From JAEUMY01 sp033764435 (lineage in GTDB: Bacteria; Pseudomonadota; Gammaproteobacteria; Burkholderiales; Usitatibacteraceae), in the NCBI GenBank assembly GCA_033764435.1, contig JANRIX010000033.1:1-64000 (forward strand): 64,000 nucleotides of DNA, read 5' to 3'. How positions within the stretch are numbered: the stretch's first letter is position 1; every line of letters begins with the position of its first letter. The notes under the pieces are model-generated. The model did not search any database. It worked only from the letters and a program-made list of their open reading frames with translations, and was not told where the DNA came from. The position numbers and the translations under genes are program-made. Shown here piece by piece: positions 1 through 10,005 of the stretch.

Positions 1-51
1 ACCGGCTGCCGCGGCCGGCAGGAAGGCAAGCAAGGCGCCCAGCTCAAGCAT
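1..51 (-). CDS. Possible start of a membrane-anchored protein (partial, runs off the window)
   Basis: On the minus strand an ATG at 51 opens a frame that stays open to the window edge, giving only 17 residues (MLELGALLAFLPAAAAG). They look like the start of a transmembrane or signal segment. The pattern is reminiscent of the N-terminal anchor of LapB/YciM-type proteins, but too little is visible to assign it. No convincing ribosome binding site precedes it. It would be the next gene downstream of the chp operon. Confidence 0.25.
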   Translation of the reverse strand, partial: MLELGALLAFLPAAAAG

Positions 52-165
52 TCGACGCCGGCTGGGCGATTGGGGCGTCAGACGGTCGCCCTGACCGGTC
101 GGGGCAGAAAAAATGGAAGCACCCGGAGTGGGGCTGCGGACGGAGCGCGGCAAGAAAGTCTTCAT

Positions 166-191
166 GGCCGGTTGGTCGTGCACAACCGGCC
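166..191 (-). terminator. Candidate terminator of the pil-chp operon
   Basis: A perfect 9-bp inverted repeat (GGCCGGTTG at 166-174, CAACCGGCC at 183-191, 8-nt loop) lies 20 bases past the chpA stop. Only a weak T-rich stretch (ACTTTCTT) follows on the minus strand, so termination may be partial. Confidence 0.4.
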
Positions 192-211
192 CGCCTTACT
201 CATGGCGCGGT

Positions 212-3200
212 TCAGTTGCTCGCGGCGCGTGCGAGTCCGACGTACTGGCGGATCAGTGTCAGCAGCTGGTCTTCCTGATACGGCTTGCCCATGTACTCAT
301 TCACGCCGATTTCCATGGCGTGGTTGCGGTGCTTGTCGGCCGTGCGCGAGGTGATCATGATGATCGGGATCTTGCCGGCCTTGGCATCGGCGCGGACATT
401 GCGCGCGAATTCGAAGCCGTCCATGCGCGGCATCTCGATGTCGAGCAGGATGATGCTGGGCATGATGTCCTGCAGCTGCTTCAGGCCATCCACGCCGTCC
501 TTCGCCGTGGCGACCTCGTAGCCTTCGCGGGTGAGCATGCGGCTGGTGATTTTGCGCACGGTGAGCGAGTCGTCGACCACCATGACGAGCGGGACGGTCG
601 GTGCGGCCGGGACCATGGCCGGCGCGGGCGCATCCGGCCCGGCGGCTTCGATGACAAGCGGGCTCGGGGCCAGCACCGTAGGCGCGGGCTCCTGCACGGC
701 AGGGGCCGCCGCGGCGTCGCCAGACGCGGACTCGACGGCGACGGCCGCGCCAATGGCCTCGCGGAACACGAGATGGACCGGGTTCAGAATCAGCAGCACC
801 TGACCATTACCCAGCACCGTGGCGCCGGACACACCGGGCAGGCGGGCAAGCTGCGGCCCGATCTGTTTCACCACGACTTCACGGTTGCCGATGATTTCAT
901 CGACCTGCACCGCTGCGCGCTGCTGGCCGCTCTTGGCGAGAATGGCGTAGGCGCGCTTCAGCACCGACTGCTGCGGCGCGCCGCCCAGCAGGGCTTCGAG
1001 CGAACGATACGGGTAGCGATTGCCCTTCCAGTCGATGTCGGTCATCGTGAGCATCGCGTCGTACTTTTTGCCCTTGTACTCCTGCACCTGCTCGACCATC
1101 ACCGAGGGGATGGCGTACATGGCATCGCCCACGCGAACCATCACGGCCTGAGTCACGGCCAGTGTCAGCGGCAGCGTGATGACGAATGTCGTGCCCTTGC
1201 CACTGATCGAGGACATTTCGATCCGGCCGCCGAGCGAAACAATCTCGTTCTTGACCACGTCCATGCCAACACCACGGCCGGAAATGGCGGTGACTTCGCT
1301 GGCGGTGGAGAAGCCGGCCTGGAAGATGAACTGGGCGAGTTGATCATCGGGCAGATCATCGGTGGCCTGCATCAGACCCGCCTCGATTGCGCGAGCGCGA
1401 ATACGCGGATAGTTGAGGCCAGCGCCGTCGTCACGCACGGTCAGCACGACTTCATTGCCGACCTGGTTGGCGTCGATGCTGATTTCGCCGATTTCGGCCT
1501 TGCCGGCATCGAGACGGCGATCCGGTGTTTCCAGACCATGCGCAATGGCGTTGCGGAGCAGGTGCTCGAAGGGCGCGGTGATCTTTTCCAGCACCGAGCG
1601 GTCGAGTTCCACGCGCGCGCCACGGAATTCCAGGTTGGCCTTCTTGTTCAGTTCCTTCGCTGTCTGGCGCACGATGCGGTACAGACGATCCTGCAGGTTG
1701 CCCAAGGGCACCAGGCGCACGCCCATCAGCCCCTGCTGCAGGTCGCGGTTGAGGCGGCCCTGATGCGTCAGTGCGGCTTCGACTTCATCCAGGTTCTTCT
1801 GCAGCGACTGTTGCAGGGTGACGACGTCATACAGCGATTCGGCGAGGAATCGGGTCACTTCCTGCATGCGCGAGAAGCGGTCGAACTCGAGCGGATCAAA
1901 CGTCTCGGAATGCTCGTCACGCTCCTTGATGCGCGAGGACATCGCGGTCTCGGCTTCGATCTCGATTTCGCGCAACTGCGTGCGCATGCGGGTCACGTTT
2001 TCCGCAAGTTCCGCCATGCTGCGCTTGAAGGTGATCATTTCACCGTCAACGCGGGAACGGGTGATGGCCAGTTCGCCGGCTTCGTTCACGAAGCGATCGA
2101 TGAGGTCGGCATTGACGCGCAAGAGCGCCTGGCGCTCACGGCCTTCGATCTGCACTTCCTCGCGTACGGCAGCAGCGGCCGCAGCCATGACGGCGATGGC
2201 ACCCGGCTTGTCCTTCTGGTGTTCGAACAAGTCGGTGATCGGCACCTCGATCGCGGTCGGCAGATCCTCGCCGGACTCCAGTCGGTCGATGGAGGTGGTA
2301 AAGCGGTCCCAGTATTCCTCGAAGCGTTCGAAGCGCTGCGTGGCCGGGGCGCTGTCCTTGTCCATCTCGATGACATGGGTCTCGATGATGTGGGCGAGCT
2401 CACCCAGACGCATGAGACCCGCCATGCGCGCGCTGCCCTTCAGCGTATGCAGATGGCGGGCGAGTTCAACGACCGGCGAATGATCGGTGGGCGTGCCTTT
2501 CCATGCTCGCAGGCTGTCGCCGACGCTGGGCACGATCTCCTTGGCTTCCTCCAGGAAGATTGGCAGGAGGTCGGTGTCGATGTCGTCCTGAATGCGCCGC
2601 TTTTCCTTGCCGGCTTCGAAGACGGCGGGCGCAGCTTCCTCGACAACAACGGGTTCTGCGGCGATCGCCAGTGAATCGATTGGGGCAGCGGCGCGGAGCT
2701 CTGGCGTGGCTGCGGCGAACGCGGCCGCAGCGGCGCCACCCAAAGCCACCGCGCCAGCCGCGGCAACGCTCGCTGCGTCGATGGCGGGCCCTTCTTCCAC
2801 AGGCGCTTCGGGCGCTTCGACAGGCAGCGCAGCTGCGGCCACCGAATCCGGAATCGGGGGCGGCTGGAGGTCTGCAGGCAGTTCGGCGACTGTCTCGGCT
2901 TCAGGTGACGGCTCGGGCAGCGCTTCGGATTCGGCAAAGAAGGCCGCTTCCGCATCGATCTCGACAGCGGGTTCAGGCGCCGCCTCGGCGGGCGGCTGCT
3001 GGACAGGCAGCTCGATGGCGGGTTCAGGCGTTGGCGCGGCTGCGACATCTGGCTCGGCGAAGAACGCGGAGACGTCATCTTCCTGCACCACTGCGGTCGG
3101 TGCCTCCACCTGTTCGGCTGGCTCAGCGGATGGGGCGGGTGTGTCGAGGAAGGCGAAGTCCGGTGCGCCGTCTGACACCGGTGATGCCTCGGCAGGCGCT

Positions 3201-6200
3201 GGCGCTTCGAGGTCGAGGTTGGGCACTTCAAAGGAGATTTCAGCCGCCGGCTCGACCGGAGCAGCCACAGCAGGTGCGGCGTCACTGACCGGCAGATCGA
3301 AGGGCAGATCAGCAAGCGGCGCGACTGCAACTGGTTGGTCACCCTGCCGCTCAACTTCCGGCACGGCGGTCTTGAGGAAGTCAAACGCGGCAACATCCAG
3401 CTGCCCGGCCTGTGCCTCGCTTGGGGGCAGGGGCGGCGCGACGACCTCACTGGCTTCCGCGGGCGCAGCGGTCCCGGCCTCTGGTTCAAAGTTGAAGGCC
3501 GGGATCGTGGCATCAGGCTCAAGCGGGATCGGGGGTGGCGCTTCCTCGGTGTGTGCCGGCGCGGACTTCGTCTCTTCGGCGACCTGTTCAGGCTGAAGAC
3601 CGTAAAAGCGGCCCGTTCGGACGAGCGTGTCTTCGCCGGGCCGCTGGGCCGCGACATGCTGGTCGCGCAACTGATCGAGCTCTGCTGCCAGATCCGGCCG
3701 CTGCAGCGGTGCTTGTTGCGCCTTGAGTGCCTCAACCATGTGCCCCAGGGCATCGACAGCCTGACGGACAACAGTCAGCGCAGTCGCGGACTGGACGGCA
3801 GGAAACTCGATTGCGGACTTCGCCCAGGATTCCAGCGCATGCGCGAGCTGGGAAACGACTTCGATTCCAGTGGTGTTGGACGAGCCGGTGAGGGTATGCG
3901 CCGCGCGCATGAATTCGTGTGAGACCGGCGCGTCCGGTGCCGACTCCAGCAACGCGGATTCACGTTGCAGCGTGGCCAGATGATCCTGTGCTTCTTCGAT
4001 GTAGATGTCGAAGAGCGGCGCGAACACAACCATGTCGCCGATGGCGATGTGATCTTCGGGTATGGCCGGCTGCGACAATACGACAGGTTCGGCAACTGCG
4101 GCGAGTTGAGCCGACGCGGCGGTCTGGTCGCCTGCATCGGCGGCGATCGCCATGGCGGACTCGCCTGGCGCCGGCAGCGTCAGTGACGCGGCCACCTCAT
4201 CTGTCGGCGATTCGGTCGCTGTCGACGCTTCACCCGGGAATGCCGGCTCGCGGTCGCTCTTGATGGCATCGGCAATGCCGGAGATGACACTGCCGTCAAT
4301 CGCGGCATGGCCCTTCGCCTTCAACTCACCGACCCAGCCTTCGAAGGACTGGGCGGCCAGTTCGATGAAGCGCATCAATGATGACGATGCCGGCTTTTCT
4401 TCCTTCAACCATTTGTTCATCACCTGTTCGGCCTGCCAGGCGACCTCACCAAGATCAGTGAGTCCGACCATGCGACCGCTACCCTTCAGCGTGTGGAAGC
4501 TGCGGCGAATGGTGGTGAGCGCCTCTTTGTCGCCGGGTGCTGCCTTTACGACGGAGAGATGCTCGTGAATCGTGGCGACAACCTCGCCAGCCTCTTCCAG
4601 GAAAATCTCCAGCAGCTCTGCATCGACTTCCGCGCTTTCCTTGTCGAGCAATTGGACAGCCTGTGCCGAGGGTTCCGGCGCCGCCGTGGCGGTTGCTGGC
4701 GCGATGATGCTGAGTGCTTCATGCAATCCGGTTTTGGTCGGGTCGGCCGCCGTTTCGAGCAGTGACAGGGCCTGGGTACTCTGCTCGATCGTCGCCTTGT
4801 CGGCCACGATTTCGGCGTCGCGCTTGATGTCCTCGACCGCCTGCTTGAGCTGATCGCGCGCTTCGGTGGCCCCGGGCTGGCTTTTCCACTCCTGGTAGAG
4901 TTCCTGGGCCTTCTGCTTCTGTTCCTCGATATCCGCCTGGGATACCGATGACTTTTCTGATTGCTTGGGCTCGGCGGGCTTCTCGGCCAGGCCGAAGCGG
5001 ATGAGCGCCGGCATGAGCGCTTCAATGGGCTGTGCCGTGCCCTGCTGCAGGGCGCCGATATAGAGGCCGAGCGCGGATACGCCTTCGGCCACACCCTCGG
5101 CATCTTCACCTTCACCCTTGCGGGCACCGCTGGCATATTCAGCCACCCGCCGCGTGATCAACTGGTTGAGCGCAGCCGCTTCATTGAGATCGAGGATCGC
5201 CAACGCACCCTGGACCTGATTGAAGAGTGCCGCCAGCGGCTTGAGTTCGCTGGCCTTGAGCGGGTCGCGGAAATAACCATCGAGCACCTGCTCGATTTGC
5301 TGCAGATTGACCTGCACCTCCTGGCCAACCTGGAAAATGAGCAGGCGTTCCTGTGCACGACGACTCATGTCATCCATGAGGCCGGCAGCAGCGGGGTCCA
5401 GAACGGGCAACGACGCGCCACTGAGCGCAGAGCTCACTCGTCCGGCAACGCCACGTGCCTGGGCCGTGAACTCAGGGCCAAGGCGGAAATAGTTCTCGAG
5501 CGAATTCTCGAGGAACAGCAGGGCGGTCGCAACTTCCAGCGCCACAACCTCGGAGGCCGTTGCGGCGGAGGACCGCAAGTTGGCCCCCACGCTGCCCAGT
5601 GCACGATAGATGATCGCGAAGTCGTTGTTGCCGAGCTTGACCGCGCCCTGCATCAGCACTTCCGCCTGTTTGACGAATGCATCGATGAAGGTGCGATTGC
5701 CCGACGTGAACTTGAGCCAAGTGTCCTTTTGCTGCGCGGTGAGATCGCGCAACTGCTTTAGCAGACCCTTGGTAACCTCGCTCGCAGCATCACTCCGTCC
5801 ATGTTCGTCGCGGGCAAGGAGATCATCAAGGCTGAAGAGACTGCGGATCTGGCGGATGCGATCCGAGGTCGCGCTGCTGCGTCCGACCACGAGCAGCAAG
5901 TCGCGGAACAGGCGCTCCGGTACCTTCTGCGTGCCTTCCTGCAGCAGCTTGATCTGCTGGTCGATCTTGCCGAAGAGGGCCACGGCGACAGAGCGCTGGT
6001 CATTGCCACCAAGGGCAACAGCGTCCAGAAAGCCGCTGGCGGCGAACCAGAACGTACGGGACGGCGAGTGGAGCTGCAGCGATTCGACGCCCAGCACCGC
6101 CTCTTTCATCAGGCGAACACCATTGTCGAAGTCGCGGTCGCGCAACAGCTTGAGCAATCCCGCCTGGAACGTAGCCCGCTTCTGCTTCAACGAATGCTCC

Positions 6201-6694
6201 AGCATCTCCTTGGTCGGTACGACCACCGTGTCCTCGGGTGCCGCCATGGACACGGAAAGGTCAGGGAAAAAGAGGTTGCTCTCGGACACATCCGGTGCAC
6301 CGCGGGTCTTGGCCAGCTCGACATATGCCGGCGCAAGGGACATGGGACGGTTGGGCGAGCCAGCCAGCAGGCTGTCAAGGTATCCGGATAGTGCCGACAT
6401 GCCTTTCTTCGCGGTGACGATGACCGCACCCGCGCTGGCTCCTGGCTCTGCCAGCAGGCCCACTGTTTTCTCGATCTCCTCATTGAAATGCGCCGCCGTA
6501 CCCAGGCCGACCATAGACAGCGCACCCGTCACTTGGTGGAGATGGGTCTGGACAAACTTGAGCGATTTGGCGTCCGCCGGATCCGCGGCGACCTTGTCGA
6601 GGTGCTGTCGCGCCTCGTTCAATGAATGGTCGATCTCGGTCTTGACCCAGGAAAGGGGACCGACATCAAACGTGTTGGCGACAGCAGCGGCCAT
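212..6694 (-). CDS. chpA: Hybrid chemotaxis histidine kinase of the type IV pilus system (ChpA/PilL)
   Basis: A 2160-residue CheA-type kinase for twitching motility. It should phosphorylate the response regulators PilG and PilH on signals from PilJ through PilI. Phosphotransfer (Hpt) modules with an HTxxGS core are visible near residues 733 (HTLKGSGR), 932 (HTLTGSS) and 1415 (HTLKGSAR). A long Ala/Pro/Glu-rich linker lies between the second and third. Then come the P3 dimerisation helices, an ATP-binding domain with an N box near 1715 (RNAIAHG) and a G box (GRGVGMD), a CheW-like P5 domain, and a C-terminal receiver with phospho-acceptor Asp near 2084 (LLDIEMP). It is the last gene of the pilGHIJ-chpA operon, 26 bases after pilJ. 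The family is known to vary in Hpt number. No copy of the window's palindrome lies in it. Confidence 0.95.
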   Translation of the reverse strand: MAAAVANTFDVGPLSWVKTEIDHSLNEARQHLDKVAADPADAKSLKFVQTHLHQVTGALSMVGLGTAAHFNEEIEKTVGLLAEPGASAGAVIVTAKKGMSALSGYLDSLLAGSPNRPMSLAPAYVELAKTRGAPDVSESNLFFPDLSVSMAAPEDTVVVPTKEMLEHSLKQKRATFQAGLLKLLRDRDFDNGVRLMKEAVLGVESLQLHSPSRTFWFAASGFLDAVALGGNDQRSVAVALFGKIDQQIKLLQEGTQKVPERLFRDLLLVVGRSSATSDRIRQIRSLFSLDDLLARDEHGRSDAASEVTKGLLKQLRDLTAQQKDTWLKFTSGNRTFIDAFVKQAEVLMQGAVKLGNNDFAIIYRALGSVGANLRSSAATASEVVALEVATALLFLENSLENYFRLGPEFTAQARGVAGRVSSALSGASLPVLDPAAAGLMDDMSRRAQERLLIFQVGQEVQVNLQQIEQVLDGYFRDPLKASELKPLAALFNQVQGALAILDLNEAAALNQLITRRVAEYASGARKGEGEDAEGVAEGVSALGLYIGALQQGTAQPIEALMPALIRFGLAEKPAEPKQSEKSSVSQADIEEQKQKAQELYQEWKSQPGATEARDQLKQAVEDIKRDAEIVADKATIEQSTQALSLLETAADPTKTGLHEALSIIAPATATAAPEPSAQAVQLLDKESAEVDAELLEIFLEEAGEVVATIHEHLSVVKAAPGDKEALTTIRRSFHTLKGSGRMVGLTDLGEVAWQAEQVMNKWLKEEKPASSSLMRFIELAAQSFEGWVGELKAKGHAAIDGSVISGIADAIKSDREPAFPGEASTATESPTDEVAASLTLPAPGESAMAIAADAGDQTAASAQLAAVAEPVVLSQPAIPEDHIAIGDMVVFAPLFDIYIEEAQDHLATLQRESALLESAPDAPVSHEFMRAAHTLTGSSNTTGIEVVSQLAHALESWAKSAIEFPAVQSATALTVVRQAVDALGHMVEALKAQQAPLQRPDLAAELDQLRDQHVAAQRPGEDTLVRTGRFYGLQPEQVAEETKSAPAHTEEAPPPIPLEPDATIPAFNFEPEAGTAAPAEASEVVAPPLPPSEAQAGQLDVAAFDFLKTAVPEVERQGDQPVAVAPLADLPFDLPVSDAAPAVAAPVEPAAEISFEVPNLDLEAPAPAEASPVSDGAPDFAFLDTPAPSAEPAEQVEAPTAVVQEDDVSAFFAEPDVAAAPTPEPAIELPVQQPPAEAAPEPAVEIDAEAAFFAESEALPEPSPEAETVAELPADLQPPPIPDSVAAAALPVEAPEAPVEEGPAIDAASVAAAGAVALGGAAAAAFAAATPELRAAAPIDSLAIAAEPVVVEEAAPAVFEAGKEKRRIQDDIDTDLLPIFLEEAKEIVPSVGDSLRAWKGTPTDHSPVVELARHLHTLKGSARMAGLMRLGELAHIIETHVIEMDKDSAPATQRFERFEEYWDRFTTSIDRLESGEDLPTAIEVPITDLFEHQKDKPGAIAVMAAAAAAVREEVQIEGRERQALLRVNADLIDRFVNEAGELAITRSRVDGEMITFKRSMAELAENVTRMRTQLREIEIEAETAMSSRIKERDEHSETFDPLEFDRFSRMQEVTRFLAESLYDVVTLQQSLQKNLDEVEAALTHQGRLNRDLQQGLMGVRLVPLGNLQDRLYRIVRQTAKELNKKANLEFRGARVELDRSVLEKITAPFEHLLRNAIAHGLETPDRRLDAGKAEIGEISIDANQVGNEVVLTVRDDGAGLNYPRIRARAIEAGLMQATDDLPDDQLAQFIFQAGFSTASEVTAISGRGVGMDVVKNEIVSLGGRIEMSSISGKGTTFVITLPLTLAVTQAVMVRVGDAMYAIPSVMVEQVQEYKGKKYDAMLTMTDIDWKGNRYPYRSLEALLGGAPQQSVLKRAYAILAKSGQQRAAVQVDEIIGNREVVVKQIGPQLARLPGVSGATVLGNGQVLLILNPVHLVFREAIGAAVAVESASGDAAAAPAVQEPAPTVLAPSPLVIEAAGPDAPAPAMVPAAPTVPLVMVVDDSLTVRKITSRMLTREGYEVATAKDGVDGLKQLQDIMPSIILLDIEMPRMDGFEFARNVRADAKAGKIPIIMITSRTADKHRNHAMEIGVNEYMGKPYQEDQLLTLIRQYVGLARAASN

Positions 6695-6720
6695 GAGCAG
6701 GAATCGTTACCGTTGTTGAA

Positions 6721-9018
6721 TCAGAGCTTGAAGCCGGACACGGAGGCCTTGAGGTCGTTTGCCACTGACGCAAGTTCCTGAATCGAACTTGCCGTCTGCT
6801 GGGTACCCACCGTGGTCTGCCGTGTAATCTCGAGAATGTCCTGCATGTTTTTTGCCACTTTGTTGGCTGACGCCGCCTGTGTCTGAGCGTCGGAAGAGAT
6901 CTTCTGAATGAGTGTGGCAAGGTTCTTGGTCACCGAGTCGATCTCGGTCAGCGCCTGACCTGCAGCGTCGGAGAGCTTGGCTCCTTCGACCACACCCTGC
7001 GTGGACTTTTCCATAGCGGCCACGGCGTCTTGCGTATCCGCCTGAATGGTCTTCACGATGGCGCCGATCTGCTTCGTTGCTTCGGCGGAGCGTTCAGCAA
7101 GTCGCTGCACTTCTTCCGCAACCACCGAGAAGCCGCGACCCGCGTCACCTGCTGATGCCGCCTGGATGGCGGCGTTCAGTGCCAGCACGTTCGTCTGTTC
7201 GGTAATGTCGGTGATCAGTTCCACGATTTCACCGATCTCCTGGGAGCTTTCACCGAGTCGCTTGATCCGCTTAGAAGTCTCCTGGATCTGGTCGCGGATG
7301 TCGTTCATGCCCGAGATGGAGTTCTGCACAGCCAACCGGCCCTTGTCGGAAGCCGCCAGAGAACGCATTGCAACCTGCGCCGATTCTTCTGCGCCGCGGG
7401 ACACTTGCGTCAGCGTTTCGGCCACGCCCAACACCTGCTGCGTGGTTTCCTGAATTTCCTTCGACTGCTTTTCCGCAGCATCGAGGAGCTGCACGGCCAC
7501 GGCCTGGGCTTGCTGGGACTTCACCGACACCTGCGTGGATGCATTGTTGACCCCCGTGACCAGCGACCGGAGTTCATCGATCGTGTAGTTCATGGAGTCG
7601 GCGATGGCGCCCGTGATGTCCTCGGTCACCTTTGCGCGGATGGTGAGATCGCCGTCAGCCAAGTCGCCCATTTCGTTCAGCAGCCGCAGAATGGCTTCCT
7701 GGTTCCGCTTGTTTTCTGCTTCGGATTCTGCCGCGCGACGGCGCGCGTCAGCGCCGAAGACCAAGGCCATCAGGCCAAGCACGACCACGCCGAGTGTTGC
7801 CAATCCGACTGCAACGTAGACCAGCAAATTGCTCCGTTCGGCCTGCAAGGCGCCCTGCAAGAGGTCCACGTTGCTCGCGAGCTGTTCGGAACCTGCGGTC
7901 AGGGCACGCGCGGATTGACGCGCAGAAACGAGCTTTTGAACGTTCGCGAGAATTGGCGACACGTTCTGCTCGAAGTTGTTGAACTGCTCTTTGAGCGCGG
8001 TGATTCGGCTTCGTACATCGGCGTCCCGCACCGCCGTCACACCAATTGCATCATTGCCAACATCGAGCGCCTTGAGCAGCTCACGGAAATCGTTGGTGTC
8101 CTTGCCCATCAGGAAGGGCACTTCCGGATCAATCGTGTCGGAGCCCAGAATTTCGGCCGCACCACGACCCAGTCGTTCAGCAAAGAAAGTCAACCGGTTC
8201 GCGCGGAGGACCTGACCGGGCGCGGCACCTGACTGCTGCATCAGGCCGGTGATCTCCTGCGACAAAGCGGCCAGCTCCTCGGAACCCGCGCGCACTTGCG
8301 CGATATTGCGAGACAGTGCAGTCAAGTCAGTGCGCGCTGCCAGAATCGAGGATGCGTATGCGGACACTTCCTCGTTGCGTTTTGTCAGCTCGACCAGTCG
8401 GGAACGCAGTTCCTCGTTGGTGCCCGCTGCCGGGACCGACGTGTTGAACACGGGTCCGCCGTTGTTGAGCACGGTCACGTAGTTGCCGAATTCGTCGCGG
8501 CTGTCCTGTAGCTGAGCGAAGCTGTTTGCGTCACCGCGCGCAGCCAGACCCGCTGACTTGGCCAGACGTTGGGTGTGGTACTGCAAAAGAGAAGCGATGT
8601 TGATGTAGGTGGAATTGTTGCCGCGCTGGTAGGTATCCAGACCCACCGCTGCCGCTGCGAAGAACAAGCTGGCGAGAGCAACCGTACCGAGCACCTGCAG
8701 CTGCGCCTCCACCGACTTGTTACCAATGATGGGAAGCTTGAGTGCGCGGTCCTTCTTGGCGCCAGCCTTGCCTGCGGCGGGCTTTGCGCCAAGTGCAGGC
8801 GTCATGACCGTCTTGCTGCCGACCGGGCTTGCCGACACTGGGCCGGCCGCCGTCAAATTGGTCTGGGTCGTGGTCTGCGAGGATTTGTCCATCGGCTTGG
8901 CGGGTTTCTTCTTTCCGAAGAGCCCCGCCAGACTGAATCCGCCTTTTTTCTGCGTGGGTGAAGTGGTGTCCGGCCCCTTGCCCTTGTCGCCTCCACCCGG
9001 CAGGTTCAGTTTCGCCAT
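6721..9018 (-). CDS. pilJ: Type IV pilus methyl-accepting chemotaxis protein PilJ
   Basis: The 765-residue membrane chemoreceptor of the Pil-Chp pathway. The first ~105 residues are an unusual Lys/Gly/Pro-rich cytoplasmic leader. Then come a transmembrane helix (~107-126), a periplasmic helical sensor region, a second helix (~395-417) and a HAMP-like region. The signalling domain has the highly conserved hairpin tip near residue 606 (ITEQTNVLALNAAIQAA). Family members are usually shorter, because they lack the leader. It lies between pilI and chpA, 36 bases after pilI. It should form the ternary complex with PilI and ChpA. Confidence 0.95.
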   Translation of the reverse strand: MAKLNLPGGGDKGKGPDTTSPTQKKGGFSLAGLFGKKKPAKPMDKSSQTTTQTNLTAAGPVSASPVGSKTVMTPALGAKPAAGKAGAKKDRALKLPIIGNKSVEAQLQVLGTVALASLFFAAAAVGLDTYQRGNNSTYINIASLLQYHTQRLAKSAGLAARGDANSFAQLQDSRDEFGNYVTVLNNGGPVFNTSVPAAGTNEELRSRLVELTKRNEEVSAYASSILAARTDLTALSRNIAQVRAGSEELAALSQEITGLMQQSGAAPGQVLRANRLTFFAERLGRGAAEILGSDTIDPEVPFLMGKDTNDFRELLKALDVGNDAIGVTAVRDADVRSRITALKEQFNNFEQNVSPILANVQKLVSARQSARALTAGSEQLASNVDLLQGALQAERSNLLVYVAVGLATLGVVVLGLMALVFGADARRRAAESEAENKRNQEAILRLLNEMGDLADGDLTIRAKVTEDITGAIADSMNYTIDELRSLVTGVNNASTQVSVKSQQAQAVAVQLLDAAEKQSKEIQETTQQVLGVAETLTQVSRGAEESAQVAMRSLAASDKGRLAVQNSISGMNDIRDQIQETSKRIKRLGESSQEIGEIVELITDITEQTNVLALNAAIQAASAGDAGRGFSVVAEEVQRLAERSAEATKQIGAIVKTIQADTQDAVAAMEKSTQGVVEGAKLSDAAGQALTEIDSVTKNLATLIQKISSDAQTQAASANKVAKNMQDILEITRQTTVGTQQTASSIQELASVANDLKASVSGFKL

Positions 9019-9054
9019 GTCTTTATCTCCACTAGCAGTGTTCTATGTTTACGG

Positions 9055-9579
9055 TTAAGCGGCGTGGGCAACGCCCACTTCCAGAAACTTCGGGTCTTCA
9101 GCCAACGCAGCGACATCAAGCTCTTTCCAAAGCACGCCGGCCGGATCGCGGAAGATGCCGCGCACCCATGCAGGCTTGTCCAGCGGGTCAGCCTCAAGCG
9201 TCAATTGCTCGGGATTGCGCAGTCCCAGCATCCGCCCGATGAGCAGCCCGGATCCGGCAATACGACGGTCCGACAGCAGAATCACGCGTCGCTCTGCCCC
9301 TTGCGACGTTTGTTCGCCTCCCTGGAACGCGGCGAAATCTGCGATGCTGTAAAGGTTGCCGCGAACGTTTGCAACGCCACGAAACCAGCTGAGCGTCAGC
9401 GGTACCTGCATCACCTGCGGGACGGGAATGACTTCGCTCACATCCACGAGATTGACGATCCAGTTCTCGCCACCGACCTGGAATCCCAGTTTCGAGGCAA
9501 CTGTCTTTCGGGATGCCAGATCACGCAGCCGGTTGGCGACAGATAACTGGAATTCCCGAAGACTGGTCTTGCGTGCCAT
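9055..9579 (-). CDS. pilI: CheW-like coupling protein PilI
   Basis: A 174-residue single CheW domain. Recognisable features are the VGGENWIVNLVDVSEVIPVP strand region and the FRGVANVRGNLYSIADF segment that corresponds to the CheW core (RG.I..v.dL). It should link PilJ to the kinase ChpA. It sits between pilH (18 bases upstream) and pilJ, in the standard order of the operon. The next frame-compatible start choices would shorten the CheW fold, so the ATG at 9579 is kept. Confidence 0.92.
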   Translation of the reverse strand: MARKTSLREFQLSVANRLRDLASRKTVASKLGFQVGGENWIVNLVDVSEVIPVPQVMQVPLTLSWFRGVANVRGNLYSIADFAAFQGGEQTSQGAERRVILLSDRRIAGSGLLIGRMLGLRNPEQLTLEADPLDKPAWVRGIFRDPAGVLWKELDVAALAEDPKFLEVGVAHAA

Positions 9580-9597
9580 GATCAGTTAGCCGACTAG

Positions 9598-9963
9598 TCA
9601 GCCAAGAGCCTTGATTTTCGCCAGAAGGTCAGCAGGCGTGATTGGCTTGACCAGATAGTCCTTGGCACCCTGACGCATGCCCCATATCTTGTCGGTTTCC
9701 TGGTCCTTGGTGGTGCAGATGAAGATAGGAATGTGCTTGGTCGAGTCTTCCCGAGTGATGGCGCGCGTCGCCTGAAAGCCATTCAGTCCGGGCATGACGA
9801 CATCCATGAGGATGAGATCAGGAATTTCCGCCTTGGCTCTTTCGATGCCTTCCTCGCCGCTGTTGGCTGTGACGCACTGATATCCGGCCTTGGTGAGCGT
9901 TGACTCCATGAAGGCGCGTTCGGTCGGTGAGTCATCGACAATGAGAATTTTCTTGACTGGCAT
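9598..9963 (-). CDS. pilH: Twitching motility response regulator PilH
   Basis: A 121-residue stand-alone receiver domain without an output domain. The acidic pocket is at the start (LIVDDSPTE). The phospho-acceptor Asp is in LILMDVVMPGLNG, the Thr switch in ICTTKD, and the Lys in LVKPI. In the family PilH acts with or against PilG to steer pilus extension and retraction. It lies 42 bases after pilG and directly upstream of pilI, transcribed with them. Confidence 0.93.
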   Translation of the reverse strand: MPVKKILIVDDSPTERAFMESTLTKAGYQCVTANSGEEGIERAKAEIPDLILMDVVMPGLNGFQATRAITREDSTKHIPIFICTTKDQETDKIWGMRQGAKDYLVKPITPADLLAKIKALG

Positions 9964-10005
9964 GAGCGTCTCCGGGTGCGTTCTAGATTGAATCCCTGGC
10001 CGCTC

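Noticed and set aside
113..2674. An 853-residue open frame on the plus strand opposite chpA, and similarly long frames opposite other genes (for example 42422-44557)
   Set aside because: They lie antisense to genes with clear domains. High GC leaves long spurious frames, and the translations look like low-complexity His/Arg/Gly sequence with no domain.
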